From: Ustulina deusta
Taxonomy: Eukaryota; Ascomycota; Sordariomycetes; Xylariales; Xylariaceae
DNA length: 64,000 bases
Reading direction: 5' to 3'
NCBI GenBank assembly: GCA_023159155.1
Contig: JAJNNX010000081.1
Coordinates: 46,341-110,340 of the forward strand
Shown: piece after piece, positions 1 through 12,408 of the stretch
Position numbering within the stretch: position 1 is the first letter of the stretch
How the letters are laid out: each line of letters opens with the position of its first letter
The notes under the pieces: generated by a model
Database searches by the model: none
What the model was told of the DNA's origin: nothing
Seen by the model: only the letters and a program-made list of their open reading frames with translations
Made by a program: the position numbers and the translations under genes

Positions 1-936
1 CCTTGCTGGAAGTCAGGGCTAGATGATAGGACGGGGGGTATTGAGATACATACGACACGTGTCGTTGCTTAGCGAGCGACGTGGGATGTAGATATTGAAG
101 CAAGCAGGTAACGATCTCTTGCAGCATTGCCCAAGGAGAGTCGGTTGTTGAGTTATGTTGTTATCTCTAAACATGTGATATCTTATCTACCCTAAAGCCG
201 AGTCCGGCTTAGTTCAACTACTTATCTACCCGGGGCAGGGACAATACCTAGACAACCGGTATCTACTTGGTACCCAGACTAGGGAGTGTACAACTGGATA
301 ATGACGTAGTTTTGATACTGTTGTAGCTGAATTTAGCCAAACCTCAGTCCTTTTGCTCGTGATAATTCCCACCTGGTATACCGCCAAGTAAAGTGTCTAG
401 AAAGCCCAGGAAGAAACAACAATAAGACGGCACGATACAAGTCATCTTATTTTCCATTGTCATGATATCTACCAGGTACCTCGTTCCACATACTCGATGA
501 TCGTCTATACTTGTTGTCAAATGAACTTCCAGCCGACCTGGGTTCCCTCAATCTAGCGGAAACCCGATACTAAGACAGCAAACATCCAATAACACGGCGA
601 CAGATAGCAAGGCAGCCGGACCAGGTCGACAACACAACACAGCACACCTCACGACCTAACTTAGTTCAACCGGCTCGCTCGACGTCTTTCATTCTCCAAC
701 CACGTTACCGAGCCGTGAATTGGCACATCGAAGGCGAGCCAACTGACGCCTTCAGGGGCACTATCGAAGCATCTGGACCAAACACACACCCAGCAGACAA
801 CTTGACCGAAACCACCTCGCTCTCTCTTGATACGGCCATATCCCCTAGATACTATTTTTAGCGTAGTCGATCTCCGCTTAGACCCCTTACACATTCAACT
901 ATAAGTCGGCTTCCACGAAGAAAGAAAGAACGCATC
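1..936. other. Intergenic, no gene seen
   Basis: I see no convincing coding sequence. The stretch has no in-frame ATG on the plus strand between about 600 and 936, which matters for the start of the carrier gene that follows. Around 180-240 there is a TATCTACC-rich segment of the kind scattered through other intergenic regions of this window. Confidence 0.5.
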
Positions 937-2376
937 ATGGCCCTGTCATCACCATCACCATCCCCATCTCCCTCCACCACGCCTCATCCGGATCCCTCGG
1001 CACTCTGATTTCGACATGCAGTCTGTATCCCCTGTCCCTAGTAATCGCGTGCCTGCAGGTGCAGCGGCAACTCCAGCGCCGTCGCGGACGCGCACGGGGG
1101 CCCGGCCCGGGACCCGGTCTTCCGGGCGATCTTCCGGGCGATCTTCCGGGTCGCGATCCTTCCGTTCCTCCTCCCACTCCTACTACTCCAGCTCGTACCT
1201 CACCTCCTCCCGGAGATCATCTTCCAAACGAACAAGTCGGTACACAACAGGTGCCAGCTCGAGATCGAGATCGACAGCCGAAGCAACCAATGGTCGAGTA
1301 CGCCGGCATCGTCGACGCCTTTTCAAAGATCTGGAATTCCGATGGCGATGGCGGGCTGAGAGCGTTCTATACTGGCCTGGCACAAGGTAAATAAAAATAA
1401 ACCTTTCTTCTGTCCCTAAACATGTGTTCCTGAAGCCCTCGGGAGGTTCCATTGTGAAACAAGCAAATTACTGACTCCCCGCTTAGATGCTCCCAAATCT
1501 GTCTTGGACTCTTTCCTCTTCTTTCTCTTCTATGAGTGGTTCCGCGCCCTACGCCTTCGATCACGCCGGAGCACCGGTCGCGCGAAGGACAGAGGCCTAG
1601 GCGTGGTAGACGAGCTGGCCGTCGGTATGGCCGCCGGCGCCTGTTCACGGAGCTTCACCACGCCCATAGCCAACGTCGTCACCCGCAAGCAGACGGCAAC
1701 ACTCCTCGGCCCTGATAGCGACCTCGGCGTTCGTGAAATCGTGCGCAGGATACGGAGGGAGAAAGGCATTGCCGGGCTCTGGTCGGGGTACTCGGCCAGC
1801 CTCGTGCTGGCGCTGAACCCGAGCTTGACGTTCTTCCTCCAGGAATTCCTGAAGGTGACCTTCGCCGAACAGACATATGACGACCTGAGTCCTCGCTTGA
1901 CCTTCCTGTTTGCAGCGACTAGCAAGGCGATTTCTAGTCTCATCACATATCCTTTTCAAATCGCCAAGACTAGGCTGCAAGCCGGTATACCCTTGGATTC
2001 GAATGAGTCGAACGAAAAGCAACCGAGCAAGACAAATGGGGTAAACTCGAAGTCCGACGAATGTGCCGAGAGCGATCGAAATGTCGAGGGAGAGATCAAC
2101 GAGAACAAGCCAAAGACGGTCCGCGCCGTGCAAAATCTCGCCCAACGAAGCATTTTCGGTACGGTAACCCTTATTATCCAGACTGAAGGAATTGGCTCTC
2201 TGTACGATGGCGTTGGTGCCGAGCTGCTCAAGGGCTTCTTCAATCACGGTACAACCATGCTCGCCAAAGATGTGGTGCATAAGTTCTTGTTCAAGTTGTA
2301 TATTTTTGCTCTCGGGGCCTTGGCGGAGTTCCGGAATCAACGGTCCCGGAGACAACCGTACCACAAAAGGCACTAG
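937..2376 (+). CDS. Mitochondrial carrier family protein, peroxisomal adenine-nucleotide-transporter-like
   Basis: A solute carrier of the mitochondrial carrier (SLC25) family, most like the fungal peroxisomal branch (Pmp47/Ant1) that moves adenine nucleotides across the peroxisomal membrane. One intron lies at 1387-1486 (GTAAAT...TTAG) and joins FYTGLAQ to DAPKSVLDS in frame. The reading frame upstream of 1059 encodes a typical first carrier helix ending LYPLSLVIACLQVQRQLQ, so the protein must begin before 1059. However, that frame has no ATG back to a stop at 879-881. The only nearby ATG (937) is in another frame and stops at 1004-1006. A one-base indel in the C/T-rich tract 940-975, or a non-ATG start, would explain this. 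Exon 2 carries the remaining repeats (YPFQIAKTRLQAG is a carrier signature; GLWSGYSASLVLALNP is helix 4). A Pro/Gly/Asp-rich insert follows helix 1. The family is fairly sure; substrate and localisation are inferred. Confidence 0.75.
1119..1150 (+). repeat. 12-bp tandem repeat (CTTCCGGGCGAT, about 2.7 copies)
   Basis: Nearly three head-to-tail copies of a 12-bp unit inside the carrier gene. In the carrier frame each encodes Leu-Pro-Gly-Asp, so copy-number change would keep the frame. It lies in the low-complexity matrix loop between helices 1 and 2. Confidence 0.8.
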
Positions 2377-2783
2377 GCCGTGTACTCCAATTTTATCGAT
2401 AGAAGAACGCGTGGCGACAAGTCGGACAAACTCAACGTAGATAGACCAAGGTGAACGTTGTGGATGAAAACCTTATGTCCTGTAAGAAGGAACGAGAGGG
2501 AGGCGCGTCATCACTTCTTTCCTGTTTTGCATAGTCTGGAGGGAGGCGTTAATGAGGCCGGCATTCTCTATATTTGAAACAAGTATCTTAATGTAACTAG
2601 ACTCAGAAGTCTGGGCGGGAAGAAAGTATGCGGCGTCGGTTTGGTGCGGACTTACGGCAGCGGAGCTGTGCCTGTGTATCCTGTCTGTGTTGCTTCTAGC
2701 TCGTCTTTTGGGTTCGGGGTCAATTGGCGGCGCAAGTCATGCCGGACCTCGAGTTAAATGCCATGTAACATGATCCGAATCGC
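2377..2783. other. Convergent 3' intergenic region
   Basis: Lies between the 3' ends of the carrier (+) and the NOSIP-like gene (-). No coding signal seen. Confidence 0.6.
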
Positions 2784-3920
2784 TTAGCATTGAAATGTGG
2801 CAACACCGTTCTTGCGGACCTGGTTGGCGCCACCAGCCGAATAGCCCGTGCCCTCGCTCCTGAGCTCGACTAAACCCGGCCGTATTTTCTCGTTATCCTT
2901 CTTCTGATCCGTGTGATTCTCCTTGCGGCCGGGACCTCTGTGGCCGGTCAGGTCGGCGTCACAAACGTAACACCTGAGCGCGTCGGCTTCCGTAGCGTGG
3001 GGATCGTGGTGCTTGTTTGGTTTCATGAATTTCCCAACACAGCTTCCACACAATACGTGCCCGCAGGGTTTCGCCAACATGGCCTTAGACGAGTTTCCCA
3101 GGCCTTTCTTGCACGAAGGGCATATCCGAATTCCCTTCCCATTCTTGCTCTGTTTGTCATCGTCGTCCTCTGTGGCGAAGCGAACGCTGACTAGCGAGTG
3201 GAGCGAATACGTATGCGGCTTGTCCTCGGGCGACGCGGGGCATATCGGCTTCGTCTTGGTCTTCTTGACCACCTCGTGGAGGGTATCGCGGGTATTGCTA
3301 GAAGGGGTGACGGTGGGGACCCAAAAAGAAGGCAAGGTTGGACGAGCAGCTTTCTCGTCGTCGATGGCTTTCCGGGCCTTGGCTCGATCGTCAGCAGCGA
3401 TGCGCTGCACCTCATCCTCGTCCAGCTCGAACTTCCGCTTTCGAGCTCCACTTCGGCGATCGCCTTCAACGGTAGATGGCCCCTCTCTGTCGCGACTGTC
3501 GGGTGTCGGTGTTGGCCCAGCGGTGTCGGTGCTTCGCGATCGCACGTCGAGTCCGTTCTGCGTCATCTCGAACTCGCGCACCGCTCGCTCGCTCGCCTCG
3601 GCGTCCAGCTGGGCTTGGCGTTCGCGGGCGTCCCGATCCTCCTGCCCCTTCAGCTTGTCCAGGCGCTTAATCTCCTTCTTCTGCGCCACAATGTTGCTGA
3701 GGGCGCATTCGCGACAGAAGATGTCACCGTGGGTGCAGCACACGGGGTCGATGGCCGTCTCGAGACATAGGCGGCAGGCGGAGAAGGGGAGGAAGCTCTC
3801 ACGGCTGAGACGGGCCGATGTCGACGTCCATGACTTTCGCGCCAGCTCCCTCTCGTACGAGGTGAATACGGCGCGGGAGGTGTTGCGTTTACCTGTTGCG
3901 TTGCTGTTGGCATGCACCAT
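2784..3920 (-). CDS. NOSIP-family RING/U-box protein (putative E3 ubiquitin ligase)
   Basis: A 378-residue intronless protein with the layout of nitric-oxide-synthase-interacting protein (NOSIP). It has a short basic N-terminus (KRNTSRAVFTSYERELA) and a first degenerate RING/U-box at about residues 49-72 (CRLC...CCTHGDIFCREC). A charged, coiled-coil-like region (QKKEIKRLDKLKGQ) and an acidic, Ser-rich linker follow. A second RING sits at about 267-321 (CPSC...KPCGHVLCGSCVGKF...CYVCDADL). Family members are nuclear ubiquitin ligases linked to the spliceosome; that role is known of the family, not shown here. I chose the ATG at 3918-3920 (MVHANSN), which sits right before the conserved N-terminus. 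An in-frame ATG 30 bases upstream would add MPPSPSFSTV. The long plus-strand frames over this gene are antisense shadows. Confidence 0.85.
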   Translation of the reverse strand: MVHANSNATGKRNTSRAVFTSYERELARKSWTSTSARLSRESFLPFSACRLCLETAIDPVCCTHGDIFCRECALSNIVAQKKEIKRLDKLKGQEDRDARERQAQLDAEASERAVREFEMTQNGLDVRSRSTDTAGPTPTPDSRDREGPSTVEGDRRSGARKRKFELDEDEVQRIAADDRAKARKAIDDEKAARPTLPSFWVPTVTPSSNTRDTLHEVVKKTKTKPICPASPEDKPHTYSLHSLVSVRFATEDDDDKQSKNGKGIRICPSCKKGLGNSSKAMLAKPCGHVLCGSCVGKFMKPNKHHDPHATEADALRCYVCDADLTGHRGPGRKENHTDQKKDNEKIRPGLVELRSEGTGYSAGGANQVRKNGVATFQC

Positions 3921-4635
3921 GACTGTAGAGAAGGAGGGAGATGGAGGCATGAGAAGACAACGTACTGTGAGACATGGTTGCGTAGAATGGAGAAGGCTGA
4001 GTTAAACGGGAGTGCGATGCCTAGGTACCTAACTCCATGGACGCTGTTTATGTTTACATGAGCTCGTCTGATAGGTATTGATTTTTGGTTGCAATCATCA
4101 ACACAGTCGAGAAAGGCAGTGAAATGTGGACCATGTTACCAACCTAGGTACCTATTTAAGGTTATCTATTTTGAACCGTCTATCCCCATACAATATTGCA
4201 GGCACACAGCGTTCCATGCAAGTAAAGAAGGATATCTGCATAACCGACATGAATTGTTCAGCTCGTCCGAAACAACCTGCCCAGGTGGTGGTTCCTTAGG
4301 TTACTAAACTCTTGGCAAGCTCAACCTATTCCCCCGGAGCAGCCACCCCCCCATCCACCAATCCTGATGTTACGTTTCTACATTTTCATCATCAATTCGA
4401 CATGTAGTATTTTCTTTATTTCTTTTTCTTGTGCATGCGAGCATTGTACGGTTTATTGCGCTCTCCCCCCCCTCTATGTTTATGCAATGTCACTCTTTTC
4501 CATTTTAGCAAGAGCCTAAGAGAGAAAGAGAGAGATATATATAGTGAGAGTGGGCGAATGAAGGAGTGACGTTCCAAGCTCATCATCTCAGAATACCTAC
4601 GATAGTATATCTCTTCATCCCAACAGTATTCAACA
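3921..4635. other. Divergent promoter region
   Basis: Lies between the NOSIP-like gene (-) and TAZ1 (+). Contains AGGTACCTA-type palindromes (about 4022-4031 and 4143-4153), a C-rich run near 4345 and an AG/TA-rich stretch at about 4510-4545. No coding signal. Confidence 0.6.
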
Positions 4636-5949
4636 ATGTCGTCGACAACATCTTCGGATTTGTCAAATAAGCCGCACCCGGCCCAGCCAAGTCTCCCCAG
4701 GCGCGTGACTTCGTCTCTGATCATGGGCCTAACCGCCTCGCTATCACGAGTCTTCATATATGGTCTCAACTCGGTCGAAGTCACGGGTCTACAGAGATTC
4801 CTCGACATGTTGGACAAGCGGAAAGATGTCAACAGGAGGCAGAGAGGCCTTCTTACCGGTAAGCCTCTTACACTCTTGCACTCTTCATAACCTCTCACTG
4901 TTAGCGAGCCAGCTACTAACGTCGAGCCTCCCTCAGTCTGTAACCATGCGAGCGTGTATGTTGCTAGTAACTCATACGTCTATCTGTCTGCCCACTAGGA
5001 TTCGAGTCTGACGAGTTCATTCGGATCACAGATCTGACGATCCCATAATGTGGGGAGTGCTACCCTTTGGACACGCCTTTAATCCCTCCAACCATCGGTG
5101 GAGTCTCGGCGCTCAGGACATATGTTTTAAGAACGGGTGAGAAGTTCCTTCCCCCACTCACTCCACGACTTTTTATCGAACTGACCCCTTTGTCGCAGTC
5201 TCCTTGGTGCATTCTTTTCCGCCGGTCAGGTGCTACCCACACATCGGCTTCAATACTCGCCTCACGGCGGACTCTTCCAACCCACCGTGACACAGGCCAT
5301 CAGGCTACTATCGGCCCAGCCCTTCCTGAAGCCGCCCCCCTCTAGCAAAGCAATGGCGGATGAAGTGGACATCCCTGGCTTGTCTCCCGTCTACGCGGAG
5401 AACCGGCACAGCTGGGTCCACGTCTTCCCCGAAGCGTGTGTCCATCAACATCCGAAGATGTTCATGCGGTACTTTAAGTGGGGAGTTTCGCGCATGATCC
5501 TAGAGAGTGAGCCCATGCCCGATGTCTTACCCATCTTTGTCGATGGCACGCAACATATGATGCCCGAAAACAGGGGCTGGCCGCGCTTTCTTCCGCGCTT
5601 TGGCGTCAAGCTCAGGGTTGCATTCGGCGAGCCCGTTGACGCAGAGAAGATCTTCGGGGATCTACGTGCGCGATGGCAGGAATTGGTGAGGCAAGAGCAT
5701 TCGAAAACCCAGATGCCGCAAGTCCTAGGGGAATTGTCCGACGAGCTCAAATATGGAGAAGAGGCTATGGAGTTGAGGGTCGAGGTCGCCAGGAGAGTGC
5801 GAGAGGAGGTCTCGAAAGTCCGAAGAAGTCTGGGTTACTCTGACGAGGAACCTCGTGGATTCGAGCTGGCTGAGACATGGGAAAGGGAGCCTGAAAAGGA
5901 TAGGTTCAAGAGTAATGTTGACGAGAGTCTAGTCAACAAGAGACAATAA
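4636..5949 (+). CDS. TAZ1: Taffazin-like monolysocardiolipin acyltransferase
   Basis: Transacylase that remodels cardiolipin in mitochondrial membranes. Exon model: 4636-4858, 4937-4955, 5032-5136, 5199-5949, giving 365 residues; all junctions are GT-AG and keep frame. The glycerolipid acyltransferase HX4D motif is H78-x4-D83 in NHASVSDDP, assembled from exons 1-3. The conserved taffazin block NHRWSLGAQDICFKN follows. After the last intron come GLLGAFFSAGQVLPTHR and SPHGGLFQPT, then the WVHVFPEACVHQ segment with the acidic acyltransferase motif region. The C-terminal 100 residues are charged and helical, as in fungal taffazins. Exon 2 is only 19 nt, so gene finders may miss it. The intron-2 acceptor used is CACAG at 5031; an earlier AG at 4998-4999 would bring an in-frame stop. 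No ambiguity about family. Confidence 0.93.
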
Positions 5950-6430
5950 TTGAATGAATATTGAATAGTAATCAAGTGGTGAGTGACATTTTGTGAGAAA
6001 CGGTATGAGAAAAGGTGGAAGTCTTCTGTCTGCTAGCCCTCCAGGAAAGGCTTACATCCAGGTATAATAATTATCTTGGTAGGGATAGAGGAGGGGGAAA
6101 AAAGAGACCATCGCATGAAAGAGCTTTGATTATTAGGAGACCTTTCCACTCGCAACCCGTAAATGCCACATAAAAGAGTCTACAACGAGCCCAGCCAATA
6201 CTCCAACGCCACTCCCGTTCCGTTGCCCTCAACTAAACAGATTTATCCCTGCATGAATTGCTCTAGGCGAGCAGAGAACACCCTTCGACTGATTAACCAC
6301 CCAACGAACTCGGAGACATCTTGGGTGCAGAAAAGAGGCGTCATCCCTCATGACCCTTTGCTTAGCATTCAAGATACGACGCCGCTACTTCAAGAACCAG
6401 ATCTCCCTAAGCGTTCGGATGTCCTTGCCA
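5950..6430. other. Convergent 3' intergenic region
   Basis: Lies between TAZ1 (+) and PHO85 (-). Includes AT-rich sequence with AATAAT/TAATAAT stretches near 5950 and 6065 that may serve in 3' end formation. No gene seen. Confidence 0.5.
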
Positions 6431-8582
<2,152 letters not shown>

Positions 8583-10737
8583 ATGCGACCGCTGCACGGC
8601 GACGACGCCTGGGCCGGCCGTCAGCGACAGCGTGCGGCCAGACTCCTGGACCAAGATGCCCATCTAACCACCTCTTCCGCACATCATAGTCACATGTCCT
8701 TCTTTATTACCGACGAGGCGTCGCTTGATTCCCACCAGGGACGGTCAGCAGTGCCACCCCACTTCAGGGAGTCGAAAAAGGTTGCCGAGCCGTCCCGAAC
8801 TGACGATCGAGAGCACCAGAGAGATGACGAGCCTTCGTGCTCACCGTCCTCAAGGGCGTCCCTCTTCTCCCAGAGTCCTATCTCGCTCCCGTCACAGGCC
8901 CAGCAATTATCCGTATCACGCCCGATCACGCCCATTATGCTCGGTCCATCTTGTGTCGGCTCTGCCGGCAGTAGTTCCTCATCGCGAAGAAATTCGTTTG
9001 CCAGCTCACTCTCAGACCAAGATCGGGAGTCCGCCGGCGAGCCTGCCTCTGCCCCGAGTATGCTAGATAGCGGTAGTGCTCCACAGCTTGTTATGCCTAG
9101 TATCATGATGCCCAGCCGTCGCCCCTTCACCGAAACCGGGAAGAATCTCGGACGCTTGAAGATCCTTTTTGCTGGCGATTCCGGTATGGTCCTTTATTAT
9201 CTGCGGTTATTGCTCTTCTAACCACTCATATCTACAGGCGTGGGCAAGACGTCTTTACTAAAAGCGATCGTCCAAATCTGTCATCATATCGTACACGTAG
9301 ACCCGATTCCACCCCTGGGTGAATCTAGTGAGGCCTCACGACCCGACATGGCCACGTCGAGAAAAAGGCCCCTATCCACAACTAGCATTTCCGAGATTCA
9401 CGCCAGTACAAAACCCTACCCCGAATGGTGGCAGGAGCTAGACACTCCTGGCGTATCTCATAAGCGGAAGAGACTGGGAGACAATGTACTAGAGCGCAAC
9501 ATCTGCTTTGTCGATACCCCAGGATATGGGCGTGGATCGTCGGTATGTTGTTCGCTTGTTGTTGACGAGACTAGGCACTGACTCGTGCAGGTGATGGAGA
9601 CAATCGTGTCTTGCGTTGATTACATCGAGGCCCACCTGAGCAAAGTATCATCCGATGACTTAAGTGACTCGGACTTGATGAAGATGCTCGGGGGGAGCGG
9701 GGGCTGTCAAGTGGATGCCGTTCTCTATCTCATATCGCGCAGTAAGTCATTGCAATAGCACTGGAGCAGAGCAGTGTCTAACAGACATCGAAGCCTTGAA
9801 ACCAGCCGATCTGGAATATATTCGCCGTCTCACACCTCTGACGAATGTGATTCCCATCTTAACCCGAGCTGAATTGCTCTCCGAGGAACAAATCGCAGCG
9901 TGTAAACAGGGAATAGCTGGACAGCTTGGGGGCGCTGGCCTTCAGCCATTTACTTTCACACCTATAGCGGCTCAGGAGACACGGGAATCATCCATACCAT
10001 CAATTCCTTACACGGCCTCTAGTGCGACGGTGTCTGATCACGATATCATGGATGCCAGTCTGCTCATGAGCCCTGATTACGTTCAGCCACTGATACCGAC
10101 AGATCTTGCCTTCCTTGTAGAAAAAATTTTCAGTCTTGATGGAGCATCCTGGCTCCGGCACTCAGCGGCCAAGAAATACCTACAGTGGCGGGAGCTAACA
10201 CCACGCCAGCCGCTTGACCTATATAGACCACTTGCCCCTCCCGTTCCTGCACTAGACTATCCATTGGCCTTGCCCCAACTATCTTTATCGCTTGCCAGAC
10301 GTCGCGGCCCACCGCAAGGCGATGGTATCGCGCGGGTTTGGGTGGCAGATTGGGCTACCGAGCTGCAGCGGGGCTTGGCGAGTGAGAGACGACGATACGA
10401 GACTCTTGCTCGTGGCGAGCGGGCGGTCTGGCTCACAGAGAAGCTGCACGAGTGCGTTCAAGACGGCACTCTGGTGGCGACGGGCGGGCCGAGGGAAGCG
10501 AGTAGTAGAGGACGGAGCGGCATAAGAAGTGGACGATATGCGGCGCCAAAAACTCAGCAACACCAGGACCCATTGGGCTTACTTCAAGTGGCAGCCGATC
10601 TGAAAACTAGGGGCTGGATGGCTGTGGAAGTATTGGGCAGCTTGGGAATGGTTGGTCTAGTGCTATGGGTATCCAGGCATGGCTGGCCAACGAAAGCACT
10701 GGAGTTGGTTGATGGATGGGCGAGGTTTAGGGATTAG
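8583..10737 (+). CDS. Septin-type G-domain protein with C-terminal membrane segment
   Basis: A 669-residue P-loop GTPase of the septin type. Exon model: 8583-9183, 9238-9542, 9591-9741, 9785-10737; the introns are 54, 48 and 43 nt and all keep frame. The first 175 residues are Ser-rich and look disordered. G1 is G198-T205 (GDSGVGKT), completed across intron 1. G3 is D293-G296 in FVDTPGYGRGS. The G4 position reads ILTRAEL, a weak version of the septin AKAD motif. The region after that carries insertions compared with ordinary septins. Residues about 631-650 (AVEVLGSLGMVGLVLWVS) are hydrophobic enough for one membrane span, followed by a short tail. Ordinary septins lack such a span, so this may be a membrane-anchored relative rather than a filament-forming septin. 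Start chosen at ATG 8583; upstream in-frame codons look like 5' UTR. Confidence 0.8.
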
Positions 10738-12408
10738 GCATGCGATGGGAAGGTCTTTTTTTTCTTTTCTTTTGGTTCTCTCCCTTCTTCTTCTTCTTCC
10801 TAACCCTTGCTGGCGGCTCTCCTCCGCAGCCTAATTATACCACTTATAGCGTGAGGGATATTGGATATTGGTGTTGGGTGTAAGCTTATCGCCCTTTCTG
10901 AGAGCCCGGGGTTTGATACAGCAATGTATTATTGGGAGTTGGTTGTTTTAAAGGAAGTCTTACAAGAGAACACCTGGTCTTATTATTCAACAGGGAAATC
11001 TTAGCAAGTCGTAGTTTTATACCCAGAAAGCGGGCGTCTACTGGTGACAGAACCAGATGTGAAGACAGCAGCCTTTGGTTCTTTGGACAATACAAATGCG
11101 AATCAAATTTGGTGGTTGATGATACCCATGTTGTACCCATTGTACCCAATTGTCTGATCGCTAGTATCCAGAAGTGGGCAAGTTTTAATATAATATAATT
11201 GTTTTGATTTATTTAGTTCTAAAACCTGTTATATATTGCTTTCTATGTGTATAGTGAAGGTATTTTAAACCTAAACCAAAAAAAAAATAGATGGGACCTT
11301 TTTTTGAGTAACTGTAGGTACCTACATACTAGGTAAGTACTTATGTATTAAGTTGTAGGAACATTCAAAAAAACAAGGTTAACCTACCTACTGTATGTCC
11401 AGGTTTCATCTTTGGCTCGTGACTGCTGTTGTTATCCCCCTACTAACATAGATCTCATTTAGAATACCTAGTCTCCTTGAGGGCGTCCAACCATGTCCAT
11501 GACCATAACCAGGTGCCTACATACAAAATAGACAGATATAGACAACTGGATGGATATACATGCAGCTGTTTTGCATAGATGTATACAATTTCCCTATTTC
11601 TCTTTGCTCTTCTTCTTTTCATTCACTACTTACATATACATGTCCTGTTCAAGTTCACAGTGCTGTTACACTAGCCTACCTAGGTAATCACGTCCTTGAC
11701 TGGCTGCTGGTACCTATGTCCATGTCCACTAGGTACCTAGGTAGCAAGTAGGCACGCTAACGACTCCCAGTATCCACGGTACCCATGTATCCGTCTATTT
11801 TTATTTGGCTGATTGACTTGGATCGTGTCCGGTACCGTCTCTCTTTCTCTCACTCCCACGGGCCAGACAGAACACAACACAGCACAACACAACACAAAAC
11901 AAAACAAAACAACCATCTACCCAGCCTACGCCATCCCGCCCACATCCACCACATTCCAGCACATCGGTACTGTGTCGGACTGCGTGGCAGTCTCTGGTCT
12001 GGCAGCGGCCTCGGAGGTGTTTGTCTAATCCAATCCAGCACGGCCAACGAACCCACTTCCACCTCAGCATCAGCTCGACGGGATACAGGATTACGGCATA
12101 CAGGATACTCTGGGTTACAGGATACTGCAGCATATTTGAATGACATGGCATCACTTGCATCGTAGCGATCTTCTTCAGCATCTCCATTTCCAGCTCCATC
12201 AGCAATCCATCCACCCAGCGATTCCTCGTAGGCCCCGGCTCTCGTCCCTCGTTGTTCCTTGCGGTTCCCTCCCTGTCCTCCGACACCACGACTCTACGAT
12301 TCTCCCATCCTACCGCAATTGTCCCTGTCCTACCGATAGCCCGATTCCGCCCACGTTGTCGAACAACGGCTGACACCCGCGCACGCGACACGCCACAGCC
12401 GCCCCCCA
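10738..12408. other. Intergenic region upstream of poly(A) polymerase
   Basis: Polypyrimidine tract at 10757-10800 after the GTPase gene. AGGTACCTA-like palindromes occur near 11315, 11682 and 11730. A CACAACACAAAACAAAAC simple repeat lies at about 11873-11912. Imperfect copies of TACAGGATAC occur at about 12079-12126. No convincing gene. Confidence 0.55.

Noticed and set aside
1645..2373. 242-residue minus-strand frame over the carrier gene
   Set aside because: Antisense of the carrier repeats; no independent signature.
3013..4005. 330-residue plus-strand frame over the NOSIP-like gene
   Set aside because: Antisense shadow of a clearly conserved RING protein; its translation has no family signature.
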